Shown here one piece after another: positions 57,926 through 64,000 of a stretch of 64,000 bases of DNA. Made by a program: the position numbers and the translations under genes. The notes beneath the pieces are model-generated. The model worked only from the letters and a program-made list of their open reading frames with translations. It had not been told where the DNA came from and searched no databases. The stretch's first letter is position 1, and each line of letters begins with the position of its first letter. Origin of the DNA: Streptomyces laurentii (lineage in GTDB: Bacteria > Actinomycetota > Actinomycetes > Streptomycetales > Streptomycetaceae); NCBI GenBank assembly GCA_002355495.1, contig AP017424.1, positions 4,777,501-4,841,500 on the forward strand, in the 5' to 3' direction.

Positions 57926-59410
57926 TCAGGCTGTTACTCGGATTTCCGAGGGTGCGGTGCACCGCACGGTCCACTCGTGGGAGAGGGGACGGATCGGCTC
58001 GGCGAAGTTGAGCCGGGTGCCCTGGGCCAGACAGCCCAGGAGCCGTTTGCGCCCGGCCTCGGCGTAGTAGTTCAGGGCAGGCACGGGCGTGCCCTCCTCC
58101 GGGCCGAAGCCGTTGTTGAACACCGACAGGACCGGATTGGCCTTCAGCCAGGGACAGCGCCAGGCCTCCGTCTTCCTCCAGTCCGCGGAGCTGCCCTGCC
58201 AGAGGCAGATGTCCCCCTTGCCGTCAGGGCGGCTGAAGAAGCACACCGCTCCGGGAGCGCAGCGCTCGTAGCCCGGGTCGGTGCCGCCCCGGCCCCAGAC
58301 GAACAGTCCGGCGACGAGACCGAGGGCCGTGCCGGAGGCCAGCAGGCCCGTGCTCAGGAGAAGATGCCGCACCGGCCAGGGCCGCTGCCGGGGTGTCTCG
58401 CCCGCCGCGGCCTGCCGTACGCGTTCCAGGAGCAGCGTGGCGTCGTGCGGGACCCGGGTCTCGTGCGTACGGCTCAGGCAGTCCGCGACGATCGCGTGCC
58501 ACGGTTTCGGAAGCGTGGGGGAGAGCCGCAGGTCGTCCGTGCCGCGGGCGTAGCGGACGGCGGCGTCGCGGCGGGCGGCCGGGGTGCCGCCGGGGAAGGG
58601 GTGGACGCCGGTGAGGGCCAGGTGGGCGAGGACGCCGAAGGCCCAGATGTCGCTGCTCGGCCGGACCTGGGTGCCGCGCGCGCCCATCTCCGGCCAGAGC
58701 AGTTCGGGCGGGGTGTAGTCCGGGGTCCCGATGCCCGGACCGTACGCGTGGGTGCCCTCCAGCTCGCCGGCGGTGCTGAAGTCGCCGAGCCGGACGGTGC
58801 CGTCCGGCATGAGCAGGACGTTGCCGGGCTTGAGGTCGCCGTGTACCCAGCCGGCGCCGTGGAGCTGGTGGAGGCCCTCGCATATCTCGGTGAGAAGGCC
58901 GGGGGCGGTGTCGATCCCGGACTCGGTGCCGGACGCGCCGAGCAGCGACTGGAGGGAGCGGTCCGCCCGTTCCAGGACGAGGACGGTGGCGCCGTCGAGT
59001 TCGGGGTCCGCCGGGTCGTCGACCGTGAGGGTCTCGTACAGGCGGATGAGCCGCGGCGCCCGTAAGCGGCTCAGCAGCTCCACTTCGCGTTCGACGAGGT
59101 CCTTGAGGTGGCGCAGGCCGCGCGGGGTGCAGGTGCCGGTCGGCAGGAACTTCAGCGCGACCTCGTCCCCGGGCCCTTCGACCGAGGGCCCCGGTTCCGG
59201 CTCCTCGGGTTCCTCCCGGTCCTCCCGGTCCTCCCGGTCCTCCCGGTCCTCCCGGTCCTCCAGTTCCTCCAGCTCCTCCGTCTCCGTCGGGTCCTCGGCC
59301 CGCCGTGCCGCGTACACGCTGGCGAACGCGCCCGCCCCGAGCGGGCCTTCCACCACCCATCTGCCGACCCGGTAGCCGGGCTCCACTCTCAGCGGGAAGC
59401 CCGCGGTCAC
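57926..59410 (-). CDS. Ser/Thr kinase with extracellular I36-like domain, TTA codon
   Basis: 494 residues. Kinase domain at about 12-310: Gly loop GPLGAGAFASV, lysine in VALKFLP, catalytic loop HGDLKPGN (HGD instead of HRD), DFS instead of DFG. Between the Gly loop and the lysine is a run of Asp-Arg-Glu repeats. One membrane helix at about 355-378 (LLLSTGLLASGTALGLVAGLFV). The ectodomain has CAPGAVCFFSRPDGKGDIC, like the neighbouring M23 protein. Codon 116 is TTA (59063-59065), so translation depends on bldA. Its GTG overlaps the FHA gene stop (GTGA). Confidence 0.88.
   Translation of the reverse strand: MTAGFPLRVEPGYRVGRWVVEGPLGAGAFASVYAARRAEDPTETEELEELEDREDREDREDREDREEPEEPEPGPSVEGPGDEVALKFLPTGTCTPRGLRHLKDLVEREVELLSRLRAPRLIRLYETLTVDDPADPELDGATVLVLERADRSLQSLLGASGTESGIDTAPGLLTEICEGLHQLHGAGWVHGDLKPGNVLLMPDGTVRLGDFSTAGELEGTHAYGPGIGTPDYTPPELLWPEMGARGTQVRPSSDIWAFGVLAHLALTGVHPFPGGTPAARRDAAVRYARGTDDLRLSPTLPKPWHAIVADCLSRTHETRVPHDATLLLERVRQAAAGETPRQRPWPVRHLLLSTGLLASGTALGLVAGLFVWGRGGTDPGYERCAPGAVCFFSRPDGKGDICLWQGSSADWRKTEAWRCPWLKANPVLSVFNNGFGPEEGTPVPALNYYAEAGRKRLLGCLAQGTRLNFAEPIRPLSHEWTVRCTAPSEIRVTA
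59211..59255 (-). repeat. Five 9-bp tandem repeats in the kinase gene
   Basis: TCCTCCCGG five times, then decayed copies, coding for repeated Asp-Arg-Glu before the catalytic lysine. Confidence 0.9.
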
Positions 59411-60252
59411 CGGGCCACCACCAGCGCCTCCAGGTCCTCCTCGCGCACCAGGTCGAAGCGGAGCGCCAGGGACACCAGCGTCTCCTTCTTGCCGTTGAGA
59501 CGCGGCCCCGCGTCGGCGCTGTCCGGGGCCGGCTTGAGGCGCAGTTTCACGGCGAGGTAGTCGATGTTCCACTGCACAGCCGCCCGGTTCGCACCCGGCC
59601 AGACCGGCCGCAGCCGCTCGGCCACCGCGTCCACCGTCGGCAGCGGCGCGTGCGGAGTGCCGCGCAGCCGCGGCTCGCACAGCGCGGCGAGCACCAGGAA
59701 GTAGCGCTTGTCACGGTCGAGCGGGAAGGCGAGCGCGGTCGGTTCGCCGCTCCCGTCGTCGGGGACGCCGCTCACGTAGTCGTGGCGCGGTGCCCAGACC
59801 GCGAAGTCGATCAGTTCCCCGGCGGCGGGCAGCACGATCCGCGAGAACTCGAACGGCACCGGCGCGCCCACCCGCCCCGGCGCCACCTTGATGTGCTCTC
59901 CGGCACCCTCGGGGTTCTCGACGACGTAGGTGGAGGCCGGGCTGAAGTTGCTGAGCGCCCAGTGGGTGCCGGCCGCCACGATCTCGCCCGCCGAGCGGGA
60001 CACCCCGAGGTGCGGGATGTGCAGATGACGGGCCGGCTGTCCCGGCCCGCCGTCCGGCCGCGGCGCGCACCGGCCGAAGTGCAGGCGGTCGCCGGGCGCC
60101 AGCCGGATCTGGTCCGATGGGCCCGCGGCGCCCGCGGGCACCACGACGATGCTGTACGCGGTGCCGGATCCGGTACCGGATCCGCAGCCCGGACCGGTGC
60201 CGGGAGCGGTTCCTGTGGTGGGACGTACGGTGTGTTCGAAGGCGCTGAACAT
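59407..60252 (-). CDS. FHA-domain protein coupled to the kinase
   Basis: 281 residues. An FHA-like domain at about 30-130: APGDRLHFGRCAP (loop Gly-Arg), then HLGVSRSAGEIVAAGTHWALSNFSPASTYVVENP (the Ser-Arg of FHA loops). FHA domains bind phosphothreonine. The C-terminal half (about 160-281) has RDKRYFLVLAALCEPRL and a helical end like those of actinobacterial FHA proteins that precede kinases. Start ATG with GGAAGGAAG upstream; the stop overlaps the kinase start, so the two are made together. Confidence 0.82.
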   Translation of the reverse strand: MFSAFEHTVRPTTGTAPGTGPGCGSGTGSGTAYSIVVVPAGAAGPSDQIRLAPGDRLHFGRCAPRPDGGPGQPARHLHIPHLGVSRSAGEIVAAGTHWALSNFSPASTYVVENPEGAGEHIKVAPGRVGAPVPFEFSRIVLPAAGELIDFAVWAPRHDYVSGVPDDGSGEPTALAFPLDRDKRYFLVLAALCEPRLRGTPHAPLPTVDAVAERLRPVWPGANRAAVQWNIDYLAVKLRLKPAPDSADAGPRLNGKKETLVSLALRFDLVREEDLEALVVAR

Positions 60253-60396
60253 GGCGCTTCCTTCCCCGAGGTCTGCCCTGGGAAAAGGCTAGCGAGCGGC
60301 GCTGAACGAACCCATAACGCCGACGATTCCGCCGGTCGGGGGACCTCTGTTCTAATGAGTTGCTCTTTTCGTCGGCGGCTGGTTCCTGGGGGCGCG

Positions 60397-61854
60397 GTGT
60401 TGGATGTGCAGAACGGTTCCGAGGCGGAGCCCGCGGCGCCCGAGGCCGAAGGGGACAGCGGACCGCCGCCCGCGGCACTCGCGCCCGCGCCGTACCGTCC
60501 GTACGCGCTGATCGCGACCGTCCTCGGCGGGCTGTACTTCCTCTACTCCTGGGTGCAGTACGCGCGGTTCCGCACGCCCTCCTGGGACCTCGGGATCTTC
60601 GAACAGTCCGTCCGGGCCTATGCCGAACTGCGCGCCCCGATCGTCGACATCAAGGGCCCCGGCTTTCTCATACTCGGGGACCACTTCAGCCCGGTGACCG
60701 CGCTCCTGGCGCCGCTGTACTGGCTGTGGTCCTCCCCGCTCGTCCTCCTCCTCGCGCAGGCCGCGCTGTTCGCCGCCTCCGCCGCGATCGTCGGCCGTAC
60801 CGCCCAGCAGGTGCTCGGCAGCCGGGCCGCCGGGATCGCGCTCACCGTCGCGTACGGGCTGTCCTGGGGGCTCCAGGAGGCAGTCAAGTCCGACTTCCAC
60901 GAGATCGCGTTCGCCGTCCCGCTGCTCGCCCTGACCTGCCGGGCCCTGCTGCTCGGCCGCTGGAACGCCGCCGTCCTGTGGGCCGCGCCGCTCGTCCTCG
61001 TCAAGGAGGACATGGGCCTGACCGTGGCCATGGTCGGCGCGGTCCTCTTCCTCAAGGGGCAGAAGCGCCTCGGCGCGATGCTCGCCGCGTTCGGCGTCAC
61101 CTTCTTCGCGCTCACCGTGCTCGTCCTCATCCCGGCGGCGAGCCAGGCCGGCCAGTACGACTACTGGTCCAAGATCGACAAGACCGGCGAGGGCGCGGAC
61201 CTGTCGCCGCTCGACTCGCTCCTCGGCGCGTTCGGCCAGGGCGAGAAGTGGGAGATGCTCCTCTTCCTCGCCGGCATCACCGGCTTCCTGTGCCTGCGTT
61301 CCCCGCTGGCGCTGCTCGTGCTGCCGACGCTCGGCTGGCGCTTCCTCTCCCAGGACCCCAACCACTGGGGCATGCTCTGGCACTACAGCGCCCTCCTCAT
61401 GCCGGTGGTCTTCCTCGCCCTGGTCGACGCGGTCCGCGCGGTGCGTACGTCGCCGCGCCCGTGGCTCGTGGCGTACGGGAGGGTCGCGGTCCCCGTGGTC
61501 ACGGCGGTCGCGCTGGTGCACACCCTCGACATGCCACTGCGCGAGCTGCTGCGCGCCGACACGTACCGGACGGACGCCCGCACCCTGGACGCGCGGCGCG
61601 CGGTCGCGGCGGTGCCGGCGGGGACGAGCGTGGAGACGAACGTGACGCTCATGGCCCATCTCACCGGCGACCACACCGTCTACTGGGTGGGCGGCGCGCC
61701 GAGCGTCAGTCCCGACTATCTCGCCCTGGACCTGGCCTCCGGCTGGTCCCAGCCGGTGACCGACCCGGTGGGGCTCGCCGGGCAGCTGCATCCGGGGACG
61801 CGGTACGCGGTGTCGGCGCAGGCGGGGCAGTTCGTGGTGCTGAAGCGGCAGTGA
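60397..61854 (+). CDS. DUF2079 multi-pass membrane protein
   Basis: 485 residues. About nine helices. The first loop has WDLGIFEQSVRAYAELRAPIVDIKGPGFLILGDHFSP, a hallmark of DUF2079 proteins, which look like GT-C glycosyltransferases with an acidic motif in the first extracellular loop. VKSDFHEIAFAVPL and LSQDPNHWGMLWHYSALLMP are further conserved stretches. Substrate unknown. The GTG at 60397 is preceded by TGGGGGC; the ATG at 60355 overlaps a TCTAAT promoter-like box and is less likely. Confidence 0.85.
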   Translation: MLDVQNGSEAEPAAPEAEGDSGPPPAALAPAPYRPYALIATVLGGLYFLYSWVQYARFRTPSWDLGIFEQSVRAYAELRAPIVDIKGPGFLILGDHFSPVTALLAPLYWLWSSPLVLLLAQAALFAASAAIVGRTAQQVLGSRAAGIALTVAYGLSWGLQEAVKSDFHEIAFAVPLLALTCRALLLGRWNAAVLWAAPLVLVKEDMGLTVAMVGAVLFLKGQKRLGAMLAAFGVTFFALTVLVLIPAASQAGQYDYWSKIDKTGEGADLSPLDSLLGAFGQGEKWEMLLFLAGITGFLCLRSPLALLVLPTLGWRFLSQDPNHWGMLWHYSALLMPVVFLALVDAVRAVRTSPRPWLVAYGRVAVPVVTAVALVHTLDMPLRELLRADTYRTDARTLDARRAVAAVPAGTSVETNVTLMAHLTGDHTVYWVGGAPSVSPDYLALDLASGWSQPVTDPVGLAGQLHPGTRYAVSAQAGQFVVLKRQ

Positions 61855-61887
61855 CGCGCGCCCGCGGACCTTCCCGCGGAGAACGAC

Positions 61888-61922
61888 CGAGGGCCGCCCG
61901 GCGTCGTGCCGGGCGGCCCTCG
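61888..61922. terminator. Bidirectional terminator
   Basis: A perfect 15-bp stem (61888-61902 with 61908-61922), loop GTCGT, between convergent DUF2079 and RDD genes. Confidence 0.85.
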
Positions 61923-61943
61923 GGGCGTGAGCGGAGTGGAACG

Positions 61944-62669
61944 TTACTTCTTGATGACGACCGTGCCGGCGGCGCGGTCGTGCCAGCCCTGGGTCTTGCC
62001 GGTGCTGTCGAAGAACGGCGACAGGTAGACGAGCAGCGCGCCGATACCGCAGACGAGCGAGCCGACCATGGGGATGATCCAGCGGATGAAGCCGCCGCCG
62101 AGACCCGGCTTGCCGCCGGTGTTCTCCTTGACGACCTTCAGGCCGAGCGCCATCTTGCCGAGCGTGGCGCCGACGAAGGCGATCATCAGCCACTCGTAGA
62201 GCATGGTGGCGATGAAGAGCAGGAAGATCACGCCGAAGAAGGCGGCGAAGACTCCGCCCAGCGCGGCGGCCTGGTCGTCGACGCAGGACTGGTACGCGGC
62301 GGTGCCGTAGGTCTCGCTCGTGCAGTCGTCGATGGTCGTGCCGGCGCCGACCACACCGGCCAGGCCGATGGCCGCCAGGATGTAGTAGACGACGGTGATG
62401 GCGACGCCGTCGATCAGGCGCGCGCCGAGGCGACGGCCCATCGAGGCGACCTGGACGGTGCCGAGACCGTGCAGGGATATGTAGCCGTTGTTGGCCTGAA
62501 CCGTGCCCGGCGCCTGCGGGTACGCGCCCGGCTGGCCGGGCTGCTGCGGGTAGCCGTAACCCGGCTGCTGGCCGGGCTGCTGCGGGTAGCCGTAACCGGG
62601 CTGCTGGCCGGGCTGCTGACCGCCCTGCGGCTGCTGGCCGTAGGGGTTGTTCGGGTCGCCGAAGCTCAT
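61944..62669 (-). CDS. RDD family membrane protein
   Basis: 241 residues. A Pro/Gln/Gly/Tyr-rich cytoplasmic start of about 60 residues, partly from a 36-bp tandem repeat. The RDD domain follows: GRRLGARLIDGVAITVVYYIL (the Arg and Asp-Asp region), LYEWLMIAFVGATLGKMALGLKVV and a last helix pair, ending GWHDRAAGTVVIKK. Function unknown; RDD proteins have been proposed to be transporters. ATG with GGAGG 9 bases upstream. Confidence 0.9.
   Translation of the reverse strand: MSFGDPNNPYGQQPQGGQQPGQQPGYGYPQQPGQQPGYGYPQQPGQPGAYPQAPGTVQANNGYISLHGLGTVQVASMGRRLGARLIDGVAITVVYYILAAIGLAGVVGAGTTIDDCTSETYGTAAYQSCVDDQAAALGGVFAAFFGVIFLLFIATMLYEWLMIAFVGATLGKMALGLKVVKENTGGKPGLGGGFIRWIIPMVGSLVCGIGALLVYLSPFFDSTGKTQGWHDRAAGTVVIKK
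62536..62607 (-). repeat. Two 36-bp tandem repeats in the RDD gene
   Basis: Two copies with one difference, each coding for QQPGYGYPQQPG-like residues. Confidence 0.9.
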
Positions 62670-62815
62670 CGAGTTTTTCCTCCGTTATGTACTGCGGGGA
62701 CGACGCGGTCCGAGCGGAGGAATATGCGCCAAGTGTTTCGCAACAAATGAGCGGTTTTGCCCCCCGGCACTGCCCGCGGCACTGCGCGGATCATCGTCCT
62801 CACGCTGGCGACTTT

Positions 62816-62843
62816 TTGTCCAGTCGATACGCGTCAGTACCGT
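62816..62843 (+). promoter_or_regulatory. Probable folD promoter
   Basis: TTGTCC (62816-62821), 16 bases, TACCGT (62838-62843), in a relatively A/T-rich stretch. The leader of about 80 bases ends with GGGAGGA before the ATG. Confidence 0.45.
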
Positions 62844-62927
62844 GCGAAGTTGTGTAAGTGCAACCTAAGGGTCGGATTCGCGAACCGGAATTGGAATCCG
62901 GTGGGGGTCATCCGGGAGGATGGCCGC

Positions 62928-63788
62928 ATGAGCGCCCAGATTCTCGACGGCAAGGCCACCGCGGCCGCGATCAAGTCCGATCTGACCGCCCGCGTGGCGG
63001 TCCTCAAGGAGCGGGGTGTGACCCCCGGCCTCGGCACGATCCTGGTCGGCGACGACCCGGGCAGCCGCAAGTACGTGGCCGGAAAGCATCGTGACTGCGC
63101 CGAGGTCGGCATCGCCTCCATCCAGCGGGAGCTGCCGGAGACGGCGACGCAGGAGGAGATCGAGGCGGTCGTCCGGGAACTCAACGCGGACCCGTCCTGC
63201 ACCGGCTACATCGTGCAGCTGCCGCTGCCCAAGGGAATCGACGAGAACCGCGTCCTGGAGCTCATGGACCCGGACAAGGACGCCGACGGCCTGCACCCGA
63301 CCAACCTCGGCCGGCTCGTCCTCGGCGAGCCCGCCCCGCTGCCCTGCACCCCGAACGGCATCATCACGCTGCTGCGCCGGCACGGTGTGGAGATCGCGGG
63401 CGCGGAGGTCGTGGTCGTCGGCCGCGGTGTCACCATCGGGCGCCCGATGCCGCTGCTGCTGACCCGCCGTTCCGAGAACGCCACCGTGACCCAGTGCCAC
63501 ACAGGCACCCGTGACCTGTCGGCGCACCTGCGGCGCGCGGACATCATCGTGGCGGCGGCCGGCGTGCCGCACCTGATCAAGCCGGAGGACGTGAAGCCGG
63601 GCGCGGCCGTGCTCGACGTCGGCGTCTCGCGCAACGGCGAGGGCAAGATCGTCGGCGATGTGCACCCGGGCGTCGCCGAGGTCGCCGGCTGGCTCTCCCC
63701 GAACCCGGGCGGTGTCGGGCCGATGACCCGCGCCCAGCTCCTGGTCAACGTCGTCGAGGCCGCGGAGCGCGCGGCCGGGATCCGTTGA
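62928..63788 (+). CDS. folD: Methylene-THF dehydrogenase/cyclohydrolase
   Basis: 286 residues. It interconverts 5,10-methylene-THF and 10-formyl-THF, supplying formyl groups to PurN and PurH. Catalytic Lys in YVAGKHRDCAEVGI, YIVQLPLPKGID, the NADP fold VVVGRGVTIGRPMPLLL and C-terminal NPGGVGPMTRAQLL are all present. The ATG at 62928 has GGGAGGA 9 bases upstream and gives the family length. Two bases separate its stop from the next gene. Confidence 0.97.
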   Translation: MSAQILDGKATAAAIKSDLTARVAVLKERGVTPGLGTILVGDDPGSRKYVAGKHRDCAEVGIASIQRELPETATQEEIEAVVRELNADPSCTGYIVQLPLPKGIDENRVLELMDPDKDADGLHPTNLGRLVLGEPAPLPCTPNGIITLLRRHGVEIAGAEVVVVGRGVTIGRPMPLLLTRRSENATVTQCHTGTRDLSAHLRRADIIVAAAGVPHLIKPEDVKPGAAVLDVGVSRNGEGKIVGDVHPGVAEVAGWLSPNPGGVGPMTRAQLLVNVVEAAERAAGIR

Positions 63789-63790
63789 CC

Positions 63791-64000
63791 GTGTCCGCCG
63801 CCGCCGACGGCCGGGCCGCCGTGCCCGGGCAGCCCGGGCAGCCCGGGCAGCCCGGGCAGCCCGGGCAGCCCGAGAAGCCCGAGTCCGTCGAACAGCAGCC
63901 CGAGTCCGCCGGACGGCCCGAGCCGTCCGAGTCGCCCGAGCCGTCCGACGCGCAGCGGGCCGGCCTCGACGCGCCGTCCGTTCCGGCTGACAAGGGCGGT
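63791..64000 (+). CDS. N-terminal part of a DUF3017-type protein (cut by window end)
   Basis: A 70-codon open frame that runs out of the window. GTG start 2 bases after the folD stop, coupled to it. The residues are disordered: five Pro-Gly-Gln units, then Pro/Glu/Ser-rich. In Streptomyces the gene after folD codes for a small DUF3017 membrane protein with such a tail; the identification rests on that order because the membrane part is not in view. Confidence 0.55.
   Translation, partial: MSAAADGRAAVPGQPGQPGQPGQPGQPEKPESVEQQPESAGRPEPSESPEPSDAQRAGLDAPSVPADKGG
63824..63868 (+). repeat. Five 9-bp tandem repeats
   Basis: CCCGGGCAG repeated five times without change, coding for Pro-Gly-Gln. Likely to vary in copy number between strains. 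Confidence 0.95.

Noticed and set aside
1..64000. CRISPR arrays, tRNA or rRNA genes, prophage or biosynthetic gene cluster
   Set aside because: No regularly spaced repeats, no tRNA or rRNA-like stretches, and no polyketide, peptide-synthetase or phage structural genes were seen; the genes are mainly core chromosome.

Overview
The window is a 64-kb piece of a very GC-rich actinobacterial chromosome, almost certainly a Streptomyces. The signs are third-codon GC bias, frequent GTG and TTG starts, long GC hairpin terminators, leaderless promoters (a -10 six or seven bases before the start codon), TTA codons confined to two kinase genes, and a core gene order I know from Streptomyces and partly from Mycobacterium: shbA/sigD-guaB-guaB3, guaA, pcrA, icmB, sucCD, a PerM-like protein, purN-purH and folD. 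No rRNA, tRNA or CRISPR array was seen. The only complete mobile element is one IS982-family insertion sequence.

Layout. 1-4 kb: an ECF sigma factor (ShbA/SigD type), IMP dehydrogenase guaB and the catalytic-Cys-less paralogue guaB3. 4-8.2 kb: a possible microprotein, a membrane protein, a nucleotide-sugar dehydrogenase that has lost two catalytic residues, and glpD. 8.2-16.1 kb: three transmembrane Ser/Thr kinases in a row; the middle one is a TTA-containing pseudokinase with a large insertion. 16.1-20 kb: a succinic-semialdehyde dehydrogenase with a one-base frameshift, and a GMC oxidoreductase. 20-23 kb: chorismate mutase behind a leader-peptide attenuator, and guaA. 23-29.4 kb: class II aldolase, DoxX, a PspC-type envelope-stress module with a PspC sensor kinase and NarL-type regulator, and an IS982 copy inserted at the regulator's stop codon. 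29.4-37 kb: two NlpC/P60 hydrolases, a small membrane protein, pcrA and a membrane-anchored M23 peptidase. 37-39 kb: a lipase-like hydrolase and icmB.

38.9-47.2 kb holds the most interesting part. It is a divergent five-gene module: SWIM zinc finger plus DUF5691 on one strand, and MoxR AAA+ ATPase, DUF5682 and VWA on the other. It resembles the E. coli yehL-yehM-yehP-yehQ set, whose role is unknown. The two divergent transcripts each start from a promoter carrying TGTCAGTG-N8-(TACGGT or CACCGT), which matches the RecA-NDp/PafBC DNA-damage promoter. pcrA carries the same kind of promoter. This suggests that the module is induced by DNA damage.

47.2-64 kb: sucCD with two CRP-like palindromes upstream, an unusual XRE/sigma-like/transmembrane regulator, a PerM-like membrane protein, purN-purH, a small secreted protein, a secreted M23 peptidase and an FHA-kinase pair. 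The M23 protein and the kinase ectodomain share the same I36-inhibitor-like Cys motif. DUF2079 and RDD membrane proteins, folD and the beginning of a DUF3017 gene complete the window. Common themes are purine and one-carbon metabolism, central carbon metabolism, cell-wall hydrolysis, and Ser/Thr-kinase signalling linked to the cell envelope and to development.
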